A DNA stretch of 64,000 nt from Brugia malayi (Eukaryota > Nematoda > Chromadorea > Rhabditida > Onchocercidae): assembly GCF_000002995.4 (NCBI RefSeq), contig NW_025062478.1:10278501-10342500 (forward strand). The letters run 5' to 3'. The position numbers and the translations under genes were made by a program. This document shows positions 11,289-23,100 of the stretch, piece after piece (within the stretch, counting starts at the first letter, position 1; every line of letters starts with the position of its first letter). Under the pieces are notes generated by a model. The model saw only the letters and a program-made list of their open reading frames with translations, ran no database searches and was not told where the DNA came from.

Positions 11289-13684
11289 ATTTTTAATTTT
11301 TGAAATGAAAAGCATTCCATAATGACATTTTCTTATCACTTAAACTTATCACTTTGTTAATAATCTTGAAATGTTAATTAATGATTAAAATTAATGATAT
11401 TTTGATATATTGAATAAATGGATAAGATTTCTCTCCTTTTTTTTTTCTTTTTTTGAAAATTCGATTTGAAAAGAAATTATTCTATCAATGCAATATTGTT
11501 ATTTTAATTGAAAAAGTTTGTAAAATTAAAAAACTGAAATTTTAATTTTTATGAAATTTTTGTTTAAAAAGAAATGAAATGAGTATAAATGGAAATTTAG
11601 TATGCAATATTGTAAAGTTACAAAATTTTTTTTTAAATAAACTAAAAAAATGAAATTATTTTTCATTCCAATTTATAAATTAAAATTTTTTGTTTGCAAA
11701 ACTTTTTTTTTCCATTCTAATAAATTGAAATCACTATTAAAATTTCAAAAAAGAAGAAAAATAAAATGTGGAAAAATTAGAAATTCAATTCTGTATTTTT
11801 CCAATATTTACCTCTTTTAGTAGTTTTATTTTAATCGTATCTTTAAAATAATTACATTTTTTTCATCGTCCATTTTTCTTTTCTTTTAAGGTAAAATGTT
11901 TGATCTCAAAATTACGTTTGCTTAAATTCTTTTTTTTTTTTTTTGAATGCATCTAAAATTTATATTTTCTTTTTCTTTTTTAAATATATTTCAAATTTCA
12001 GATTTATATTTTTTTTTTTTTTGATGTAAAGTTTTGTAATAATATTTGTATATATTTTTTATTATAAAGTTTATTTAATTAAAATAATACAAAAGAAAAG
12101 TTAGTGATATGTTAGAAAATTATTCATCAACGACAAATTTTCTTATAACTTTGATAACATACAAGAATTATCATTGTGAAGAATTAGCATAAATACAATC
12201 ATTTTAGCTTATTATCATTATTATCACTACTATTATCAGTATATGATCAAAGTTAGAGACAATGTTATTAAGTATCGAATTAGCATAAATACAATCATTT
12301 TAGCTTATTATCATTATTATCACTACTATTATCAGTATATGATCAAAGTTAGAGACAATGTTATTAAGTATCGAATTAGCATAAATACAATCATTTTAGC
12401 TTATTATCATTATTATCACTACTATTATCAGTATATGATCAAAGTTAGAGACAATGTTATTAAGTATCGAATTAGCATAAATACAATCATTTTAGCTTAT
12501 TATCATTATTATCACTACTATTATCAGTATATGATCAAAGTTAGAGACAATGTTATTAAGTATCGAATTAGCATAAATACAATCATTTTAGCTTATTATC
12601 ATTATTATCACTACTATTATCAGTATATGATCAAAGTTAGAGACAATGTTATTAAATATCAAAGGAAAAGAATGAAAAAAGAGAGTTAAAATGAGATTAT
12701 TTTTATCAAACAAATGAATAAATCGTTTCAAAATTACATAAAAATAAGTAATTAGCATAAGAAAATTAATTATTGATAATTAGCTATAAAAGAATTAATT
12801 AATTACTGATATAACAATAAGATATGATAATATCACATACCTATTTTCTAATTCAATTCTTTCTTTTAAAAATTTAAATTTTGTTAATTAGAAACTATTC
12901 GTCATTTCATTTATGTATTGCTAAAATGTTTAAGTATTTTTTATTAGATTAATAATGATTTAATGATTGATATTATTGATACTACTATTTCTACAAAGAT
13001 TAATTTAATTTTGTAATTTAAAAAAAGTTTACTTACTTAATATAAATTTTATAATTTTGAAAATAAATCAATAAGATTGTTCGAGTTTTCATACTGTTAA
13101 TGTTGCGATGCCTAATTAATTTTTTCAATAAAATTTCAATAAATTTAACTTTTTTCAAATGTTAATTAATTGATTTATTATTTGCTTAATGTTTTTTTTT
13201 TCTCATCAAATATGGTTTACAATTAATGAAAGATAAGTAATTTGATAAGTTATTGGGGATCAGAATCGTGAAGAATAATTAAGATAAGAATGTATAATAC
13301 TAACAAAAAACTTTCAAAAAAAAAAAAAAAAAAAGGAAAGGAAATTTTCAATTATTCAATTATTTAGCTAAAAAAAACAGTGCCATAAAAATTTTAAAAA
13401 TTTAAGAATTCTTACTGGAAGATATTAATTATGCTATTTAATTTTAAATAAAATTGTTTAAAATTAAAGAATGAATCTCAAACGTTAATTTGCTTATTTA
13501 TTAATTTACTAAATTAAAGTAAAATTTTGAAAGGAAGCAATTTTTTTTTTCATTTTATCAAACAAATTAAAATTAAATATAGGAATTAATGAATTATTAA
13601 AATATACAAAATGAATAATATAATACAATGCAACAATATATGCACAAAAAAAAAGGAAATAAAAAACATTGTAACCATATATTT
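11289..13684. other. Convergent intergenic spacer between the two PiT genes
   Basis: This 2.4 kb spacer separates the stop codons of the two tail-to-tail transporter genes and must contain both 3' UTRs. I find no further coding sequence. Its one striking element is the 5 x 96-bp repeat at 12181-12660. AATAAA-type poly(A) signals exist on both strands but are too frequent in this base composition to assign. Confidence 0.6.
12181..12660. repeat. Five near-perfect copies of a 96-bp tandem repeat
   Basis: Exactly 5.0 units of 96 bp. Each begins GAATTAGCATAAATACAATC and ends AATGTTATTAAGTATC; only the last copy shows a change near its end (AAATATC). Such uniformity suggests recent expansion or homogenisation. 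Because 96 is divisible by three, one + frame stays open for 148 codons (12243-12689), giving a 32-residue peptide repeated four times with Tyr/His-rich ends. There is no splice context, conserved domain or upstream start signal, so I do not call it a gene. Confidence 0.97.
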
Positions 13685-16600
13685 TCAGAGTGAAAATTTT
13701 AGAATTAACATTAAACCCATTGTTATAAGACCTAAAATTATTTTAAAATTATATTAGCAATAATTTTTGAATGTTAAATAATTCATTTTGTCTAAACAAA
13801 TTCATTCCCAACATTAAACATTTAAATTTTGAATAAATGCGAAAAACTATGCATAAAACTTTAAAGCTAAAAAAAAAATGATCGTTTGAATTTAATTCTT
13901 AATTTAAGAAATTTTTTAGAAGTAAAAATATTTTTACAAAAAATTAATAAATAAATAAAATTAACCTGAAATTGGTAAAGTTAATATCCATGATAAAGCA
14001 ATATTTCTAAATACTGACCACTGGACACCTTTTCTAGCACGAATCATTCCAACAAATATTACACTTCCAACCTGTAAAAATGTTTTTAATTTTTCATTTC
14101 TTTCTTAAATTTTTATTTTTTAAGAAAAAAAAAATTAAAATCAAAATATTTGTAAAAAAAAAAAAAAAGAAAGTGAAAACAAACCAATGAATGCGTTGTA
14201 CTAATCGGTAAGCCAAGTTTACTAGCAGTTAGTGAAGTTACTGCTGCACCAAATTCAATTGTAAAACCACTAAAATTTACAAATTAAAAAAAAAAAAAAT
14301 TAAAATTTACAAATTTTTTTTCTTTCTTTCAAATTTTATAACATTTCGTTATTTTGCTTCTTTCATTTTCTTTTTTTAAATTCAAATTTTAATTTTATTT
14401 CATTATAACTTACACATATTTTATATATTCATAGTGTATTTATTAATTTAAATTATAAATTATTATATAATGTAAGAAAATTTTTTAGAATTTTAGAGTA
14501 CATAGTAATAATTTCATGAAATGAAAACAGAAAAAGTAAACTTTGCAGCAGATTAATCGTAGATATATCAGTACTGATAGTTCGTATTATCTATTAAAAT
14601 TTTAAAATATGCATTAATTTGATAAAATGATAAAAAAAGTAGTAAACTTTGATAAAATAAAAAAAAATAAAATTAAACCTTGAAGCATTAATCGTAGACA
14701 TATGACTACTGATAGTTTCTATTGCTCATTAAAATTTTAAAATATACATTAATTTGATAAAATAAAATTAAACCTTGCAGCATTAATCGTAGACATATCA
14801 GTACCGATAGTCCGTATTACTCGATGTCCAAGTATCACAAGACCAACACAGATCGCAAGCACACCATAAAGTAATACGTAAATTGGCGTTTCATTACGTT
14901 GTCGTACGTCTAAATTAGAATAAATTGATATCAGTGCTGTTAATGGAGCTATTGCATTCCTGAAAATATAAACACGTATCATTCTTTTTTTTTTTTTTTT
15001 TTTGCTATAACTATCAAAATAAATTAATCTTTATCAAACGTATAGCATTTTAATCTTTCATTAGTTAGAATATAAAATTCTCACTAATTGTTATATTTCA
15101 AAATTATAGAAATTTCAGTTATAATTCTATTTTATACATGAAAAAAATTTTTTTTTAAATATCAAATTGAATTTTAATATTTTTTTAAAATGACATTTCA
15201 ACAACAACAAAAAAAAAAAAAGAAAAAAAAAAAGAGAAATTACCCGACATCATTAGCGCCATGCGCAAATCCGGCAAAACATGCCGTAAAAGCTTGTATT
15301 GAACTGAATATTTTCATTGTTCTATCATCCGTTATCCGATTATCAACCGGTAATATCCATCGAACAAATTTCATTGCTAATTTATAGAACGAAATATTTT
15401 ACTAACACTTATCAACAATAATTAAAAAATTGGAATATTTGAAATATTTAAAAACAAAAGTTTTTTTTTTTTTCATTTATATTTCAATCAGTAAGTGAAA
15501 AAGAGAGAAAGGAAAAGTAAGAAATAAGTATAATTCCTGTACATTTCATACAATCCAAAAAAAAATTTTTTTTTTTTAAATATACTAATAAATATATAAA
15601 AAAAAAATAAATATTAAATAATAAATATTATTAAAATATACTAATAAATATAATAATAAAATAATAAATATTAAAATATACTAATAAATATAAAATGATT
15701 TCTAACTATTATCAGTTAACTGTGATCGAAGTATTTCTTTTCCGTTTTTCTTTGCATCACAATCTACCGTTTTGTTACCTGTAAAATTTATATTGAAATA
15801 ACGACTTTTAACTCAATTATTTTATAATTTTCAATTTATTTCATGCATAAATAACAAAAAAAAAAAAATGATAAATTATAAGCAAAATGAAAAAATAAAA
15901 TTTTAAAAGTTAAAAAAAAGAATAAAAAATAAAATGCAAAAGTTAACATTTAAATGTAACAAACAAATTTTTACCTTTATATTATAAAAAAAATTATTAT
16001 AAAAAATATTATAACAAAAAAATTATATATATTAAATATTGTAAAAAAGAAAGAAATGTTTCAGGTTGACATTTTGCTGGAAAAATTGTTACATTTTTTT
16101 TGTGTCCGATAAATTTTAATCATTTTTGCTTTACTTATCTACTTAATTACTTACTTAATTACTTTCTTACTTACCTAGATATCAATTTTTAATGCAAAAT
16201 TTAATTTAGCATAATACGATGATATAAATCTAATAATAATAACTGCAAGTATGTACGAAAATAAAATGCATCAGGATGATTGTTAATTTTCCGTATCCGG
16301 TTATAACTTTTCTCGATTACAATCACATTAGCATTACTCTCAGTTTTTTTTTAATCATTATCAATTACAGTATCATATCCGATCTGTCATTTTAAATGAC
16401 TGTGATACTTTCGAACTTTTTTTTTTTTTTGATTTCATTTTAGCCTTATGAAAAGATGTAAAATAAATGATATCACTGATAATAAGAATGAAATTATCAT
16501 TTGTTCCAGGAGCTATTGATATCTTAAAAATTTTCCGAACTATTCGAATATACAACCATCAATAAAGTTAGATTTTAAGAAAGTCAAAAAATTATAATAA

Positions 16601-19600
16601 TCAATTCTATTAATTCTAATTTGTATTACAATATGAATTTTTAAAAATTATTTTCGAATTATTCCAAATATCACTCTCCTTCTCTCTTTTTCTAATTTTA
16701 TTTTTTAATCTATCATTAATTTTTTTTTTTAATTAAAATTAAAATTAACATTTCTAACCTTCGTTGACGGATAAACCGCTAACAGTTTCAGCTTTTGATG
16801 TTTGACATTTTTGATGTAAGATATTATCTTGCGATTCAGTTGCGCCACTTATCGTTTGCACTTCAAATGAATCTTCTCTCTCTCTACTACTACTACTAAG
16901 TGAGTCTGCAAATTTTGATGATATTAAAATAATTATAAATTTAAAATAAATTTAATTAAATTTAAAATGAAATAAATGAGATACAGCAATTCATTGTAAT
17001 CTGTGATTAATTACAATTAAAAATTGATCAAATATGGAAAGATATACATGTAGTGCAGTTTATCTGATCACAATCATTATTTCAAGATATCATTAGAGAC
17101 TTCTGGAACTATTCAAATGTATTATTATCAATTCGTTGTTATTATAAGTTTAAAGGTTAAGGTAATTTTACGTAGGTTTACTAATAGTAATTTGAACTAC
17201 GTAAGTTATAGTAATGTTTGTAAATTCGTTATTATTATTAAGTTTAAAGACTATGGTAATTTTACGTAAATTAAAACATTTTATTAATAGTAAATTGAAT
17301 TACGTAAATTAAAAGATTAGAATGATCAATTTTGTTAATTATAATTTAAAATTTAAGAATAATTTTTAAAATGAAAATGGTTTTTTTTTTTTTCTTTCAA
17401 AATATAAGCAGAGTCAAAAAAAAAAAAAAAAAAAAGAATGAAATTTACTGTTTATCCAAATTTTCAGTTTTGGTGAGAGAAAAAAATGAATGACAATAGC
17501 GCCAATTGTTGCACATCCAACACTCACCAATGCGCATATCCACATTGGTAATTTTGATAAGTGAAGCACTACAATGATAATTTCTAGTTTTGTAAATTTA
17601 TGTAAATTAAATTAAAATTAATTATTATATTACTTACATTTAGATCCTTGATAACTGACTGTGAAAACATTAAATGCAATACAAAGCCAATAAAATATTG
17701 GCAAAGCTCTCAATCCACAGCGAAATGGATTTTTCTAAAATAAAATGTAAAATAATCTATCGAAATAAATGTTAATAGATTGCATATTCTTAGGAATAAT
17801 TATCACATTGAGTGATAAATTGATTGAATATTTTTTTTTTCAAGTTTAATTTTTCAAATAAAATCCATCCTAAAAATTGTGAAAATATTAAAAGTAAAGC
17901 AAGTAAAATTTTAAATGGTTAAAAGAGAAAGAAAATTTTACCTGAAATATAAGATAATGTGAATAAATTGAAACAATTTTTTTTTTATTTTAACAAGACA
18001 AAAATTGAAATTTAAAATTTATTAAACAATTTAAAATAATAAGCATACCCGTCTGAGAACAGAATGATCAAGAATAATGTAGAGAATAGCTGATACAACA
18101 CCAGACAATATCGGTGACATAAACCATGAAGCAACTATTTGAGGAAAGAAGTAGGGTATGAGAATTCGAAATAATTTAAATTTTAATTTTATAAATCATA
18201 ATGGTAATAAAAATTTTTTTATAAATTTTAGCATAAAAGAAAATTAAACAAAATTAACCAACTGAATGAATATATAATTCAAATTTTTTGTTTTCAATTT
18301 ATATTAATTCATTGATTTTCACTTTTTAAATGATAACAAATATTAAATGAATATTATCATAATTAGATAATATAATATCTATTCTATTTTTAGCCTTAAA
18401 TATGCAAAAAATAAAACTTAAAAATGCTAAAATTTGAAAAGAAAAAATTTTAGCAAAAAAAAAAGTGAAAAATTCTACCGATATGAATAATTTTCCGCCA
18501 TTGTATTCCAATAATACCTCTTGTCATCAAACCAAATCCTACGGTTGCTCCAGTAATACTATGCGTTGATGATACAGGTAAACGAGCAAGTGTAGCAATT
18601 AGTAACCATAATGAACAACCTGTTAATTAATTCATTACTAGCATTAAAACCTGTTAATTAATTTATTATTAATACTACAACCTGTTAATTAATTTATTAC
18701 TAATACTACAACCTGTTAATTAATTCATTACTAGTATTACAACCTGTTAATTAAATCAATACTAGTATTACAACCTGTTAATTAATTTATTAGTAATACT
18801 ACAACCTGTTAATTAATTTATTACTAATACTACAACCTGTTAATTAATTCATTAGCAATATTAAAACTTGTTAATTAATTCATTATTGGTATTACAACCT
18901 GGTAAATAATTCATTACTATTATTACTTTATAATAATTATTTTTTAACGAATAGATTTTTTTCAAAAAAAAAAAGTTTCAGATTGTTTTCTAAAATTTAT
19001 TGTTGATTTTTTTGAAGTTAACCTCCAAGAATAGCAATTTGTCCAACAAAAATTTCTTTTGGTTGCTTTTCATATAAAGTTAAATCAATAACACCTTTAC
19101 GTACCGTATCCGTTACATTATAACCTAAAATGTAATAATATTTCGGTGAATAAAAATTATACCTCAAAAAAAAAAAAATTAAATTTAAATGTCAATCATT
19201 TATTAACTTCTATTACTAAAATTTATCAAACATTAACAGAATACTTCCAATCAATTAATTACACTTCAAAATATCACATTTAACGATCATTAATCGATAT
19301 GATCAAGAGAGAAAATCAATAATTCTTATGATCAAAAAGAAAATAATAAATCTTTTTCACTATTACATATTCTTTATGAAATACGTTAGAAAGGATTAAT
19401 TTTCAATCAAACAATTCTAATTATAAAATTTTTTTTAAATAAAAAAAAAAAGCGATTATTAATAAAAATTTAAATTATTTATTTTTTGTTAAAGTTTTTT
19501 TTTTTAAAAAAAAGGAATTTAATGAATATTACTAGTTTTGTTTATTACAAGTAATTAGTAAAATTTAAAATTTACCAATAAGTAATGCTCCAAGTGTTTC

Positions 19601-20119
19601 AAAAATTACTGCAAGAATATAAGCTTGTCGTAAAGTTAATACTTTGCTACCAACTGATGTACCAAATGCATTTGCAACGTCATTTGCGCCCATTGCAAAG
19701 CCAAGAACAAAAGCCAAAATTATACCCATTATTAATGCCCATAATACATCATTCTAAAGTAAATTCTCGAAGAGATATGATACTATCAGTGGTGATAAAT
19801 CATTATCAATAAGCTGCTATTGATTGATAAACTATTAATTAATTAAGTGAATAATATATAATATTGTTTTTTTTTTTCTAAAAATAAATTCCAATTATTA
19901 GAAAAAAAATATTTTTTGCATATTTTGGAAGGATATTGAAATTTATAAATTAAAATTTGAAGAAAAAAATTTTTCATTGGATATTTTTTCAAAATTATAA
20001 TTAATAAAATTTATTAAATTTTAGTTATTATAGAAACAAACTCGAAAAACATCTATAAGTGCAATTGATATTGTAGAAGAAAATGGTATTAGCGTTGTTG
20101 TCATCGTTAATGTTGACAT
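13685..20119 (-). CDS. pitr: PiT/SLC20 sodium-dependent phosphate transporter, gene 2
   Basis: A paralogue of the + strand transporter, in opposite orientation. The 14 - strand exons are 20119-20042, 19753-19576, 19124-19023, 18619-18479, 18134-18049, 17734-17638, 17568-17449, 16905-16759, 15778-15707, 15376-15244, 14959-14774, 14269-14185, 14071-13966 and 13731-13685, giving 525 aa. Nine of 14 exons have exactly the same length as in gene 1, so they arose by duplication. The N-terminal signature [11 protein letters not shown] is at residues 48-58. The C-terminal copy reads GANDVGNAI at 380-388, where glycine 385, formed across the exon 10/11 junction, replaces the usual Ala/Ser. The THxxxG-type motifs [18 protein letters not shown] and [13 protein letters not shown] are intact. 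The variable cytoplasmic loop (exons 8-9) is longer and richer in Ser/Glu/Lys than in gene 1. All introns have GT...AG ends and phases agree throughout. Confidence 0.94.
14542..14770 (-). repeat. Two degenerate copies of the exon 11 end inside intron 11
   Basis: Sequence matching the last ~45 nt of PiT gene 2 exon 11 plus its donor is repeated twice just downstream in transcription order. ATTAATCGTAGA, complementary to the exon end, occurs at 14552, 14687 and, in the real exon, 14782. The linker ATTAAAATTTTAAAATAT follows the first two. One copy still has an intact GT donor context (gtttaat). Both copies carry substitutions, and reading past the genuine donor meets a stop at once, so they are non-coding relics. 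Confidence 0.85.
17120..17335. repeat. Diverged ~110-bp duplication in intron 7 of PiT gene 2
   Basis: Two diverged copies share TTCGTTNTTATTA-AGTTTAAAG, GGTAATTTTACGTA, TTTACTAATAGTAA-like and AATT-ACGTAA segments (about 17125 and 17225). Each contains two TACGTA palindromes, giving four in the block. Confidence 0.75.
18617..18926 (-). repeat. 31-bp intronic minisatellite carrying splice acceptors
   Basis: Ten tandem 31-bp units fill the exon-proximal end of intron 3 of PiT gene 2. On the transcribed strand each unit ends TTAATTAACAGGTT, which is the genuine acceptor (CAG, at 18620-18622) with the first bases of exon 4. Units 1-8 keep TTAACAG intact; unit 9 has TTAACAAG and unit 10 TTACCAG. 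The repeat therefore grew from, or invaded, the 3' splice site itself, creating a ladder of identical candidate acceptors upstream of exon 4. Confidence 0.95.
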
Positions 20120-20134
20120 CCTTCTTTGCTTGCT

Positions 20135-20150
20135 TGGCTAACCCTAAAAA
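20135..20150 (-). promoter_or_regulatory. Putative SL trans-splice acceptor for PiT gene 2
   Basis: On the - strand AATTTTTAG ends at 20144, leaving a 24-nt 5' UTR before the ATG at 20119. No upstream exon is recognisable. This fits spliced-leader addition but is not proven. Confidence 0.45.
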
Positions 20151-23100
20151 TTATATATAATTTATGAAATGAAAAAAAAAAAAAAAAACACTTTAGTCAG
20201 GTATTTAAATATTTAAGTACCATGAGCAAACAAAGAAAAAATAATTCTGATATAAATGTAAGCAAAAATAATTTTAATTACAAATTAATATAATTACAAC
20301 AATATAATTTATTATATCAAAAAAAAGAAAAGACTTTGTAATATAATTGTTCACAAAAAAACTAATTAATGCAATAATTTATTTAAATGTTAAAATTGTA
20401 AAAATTACAATTTATTGAAATATAAAAATAATCTAAGTAATTTGTTTCTTGCTATTAGATATTAGGAAATATTTAAAAAAATAAAATATTTCAATTAATA
20501 GTGACATCTAAATAAATTGAATTTGAATTAGTAAAAAAAAAAAACACAAAAATTAAAAAAAGCAAATAATTTTAATTGGTATGAAAAAATGTCGCAATTT
20601 AATCTAAATATTTCCTGAATTATATTTTTTATTTGTAAAAAACTTCAAATTTAGTTCTTCTCTAAATCAATGATTTTATAAAATTTAATTAAATTTTATT
20701 ATCCTAATATCTACACGAAACAGACTTTATGTTGTTTATCAAAAGTTAGCCTTTCTTTTCAGATCACCGATTTTTACGCATTGAAAAATTATAAATAACT
20801 AGTAGCCTAATGCATTTTTAACTTTTATATTATTAATAAAAATGTAAATGAATTTTACTATGTAATTTTTAAATATTAATAGTTTAAAATTTTTCAAAAA
20901 TTTGCACAAAATGCTTGAAAAAAAGAAAATATTGATTGATATGATTAGCAATTAGTGACATTTCATCAATGAAAAAAAAAAGTTTTGAAGTTTTTAATAA
21001 ATTTTAGAAATATATTGTGAAAAAAAAAAAAGAAAAAAATATTAATGCATAACATTGATTTAAGTAATTTAACATTTAAGTATTGTTTTAGGTGATCTTT
21101 TCGTTTTAAAAAGAGAAAAAAGGACTAAAAGCTAATTTGTCTTAAACTTTTTAAAACATTTTCACTTCAAAAATATATTGTGAAAAATAAATTTTAAAAA
21201 CATTTTCAATATTCCGAATGCTTCAAACATTCATTTCATGCAAAAATTAATTATTTCAATTCTAGTTTTCATATATATTATAAATCATTCATTCAACAAC
21301 AGTAATTCAAAAAGTATAACAATTTTAATGTAGGAATATTAATTAGATCCCACTACAGATGATCAGTGTATTCTAAAATATATTTCAAATTTAATAATTT
21401 TAACTGTAAAAACAAAATAGAAAGTTATTTCTTTAAAAAAAAAACTTCTTTAGATAGTAAAAAATTTTCCAAAGTCCATTTTATCTACCGTAAGCAAATA
21501 GACCCTACCGTATACAAATTTATCACTTACCGTATAATACGCAAAATTTAAATTGATAAAATAAAATTTGTTAAAAGGCAAAAAGAGGAAAAAACAATGG
21601 TTAAATTATAAATTCAATAGTCAGAAATAAAACTAAAGAAAATTTTCATTTTTTTTTTTTTTTTTGTATTTTTCATTTGAAAAAATTTGATTAGCAATAG
21701 AGAGTCTAATAAAGATAAAAATTCAACATCTAATTTCGTTTAAAATTGATATGAATTTGGAACTTAAATAATATTTACATTAGATATTACTTCCCATAAT
21801 ATTATTTCACATCTTTAAAGCAGCATTTTCTTTCTTTCTAAACCATTTCCCATAATTCTTCACTTATTTTTCTCATTCTATTATATCGCAAATAAAAATT
21901 AAAAATTAATACCTTATTGATGTTAATTTTCCTAAATACACAAATGGTGCTTTAATGTTTATCATAGGAATAAAAAAATGCTAAATTTAAATTGAAGAAT
22001 ATTTATATAACGAGAAAATATTTTGTAAGAAATTAACAAAACAGACAAAATATATTGAAGTGGACGAGAGCAAAATAAAGAAAGCATTTTGCTTAGAATA
22101 AAATTTTTTGAAAGTGAGTTTCATTTTAAAATAAAATATTTGAACATTATTCTCTTTATTATTATTATTATTATTATTATTATTCTTTTACATTTAACTT
22201 TAATAATAAGAAAAATATGCGCAACATTTTATGCAAGCAGACAAAATATATTTAAATGAAAGAAAAATAAAAAAATTATTGAAGAGAAGGAAGATTCAGT
22301 ACTTCATGTTGTGAAAGAAAAAAAAAAAGAATTGGGGAATTATATTTAGATCTTACTTAATGATTAAATTAAAAGAGCATGTCAATATGTATTTGTCACA
22401 ATGCAATTCATAAAGGTCAAGTGGTGGAATAAGACATGCATAAATTGATTGACCTTGACCTTATTTCGCTTTGATTTGAATCTTAATTCATCGGTACTCT
22501 CACAAAACTATTGAAACTCTCATAATACCATAAAATAAAAACAATAAAATTGATGATCATTCTCATTTATGTTTAACTAATTCCTATTTGAGTAAAATTA
22601 AGTAGCTTAATACTTTCTTCTATCAAATTAGAGAAATGCTTAAATAATTAATTGAGACCTCTATTATATTATTAAGATGAAATGTGAAAGAATAGTGAAA
22701 TAAAAATTTGAGCAAAGACAGTATCGATTAGTTCAATCATCACCAAAGTAAACTAAACTATAAATACACCTGTAATGATGAAATCATTATTATTGACATG
22801 TTTCGAGCAATCAATGTCAAAAATAAAAATTTAAAAACAAAAAAAAAAAGAAGTGAAATTCAGTTTACAATTAGCGTTTGCTTCCAGTTACTAGCATTAC
22901 AGTTAAAGAAGAACGAAATGATTAATGATTGAATTGCATCAAACCTTTATAATCAACAATTCTTGATCTTTTCTTTTAAGTGCAAATTTCTCTTTTCAAT
23001 AGTTGACAATTCTAGGATATTCAAAAAATTTACAGTATGAAAATCAAATAATATATAATATAGAGATATTTACTTTTCTTTTTCAAATTTAAGTTAAACT

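Noticed and set aside
12243..12689. 148-codon frame encoding a repeated 32-residue peptide
   Set aside because: The frame is open only because the repeat unit is 96 bp, and there is no promoter, splice or domain support.
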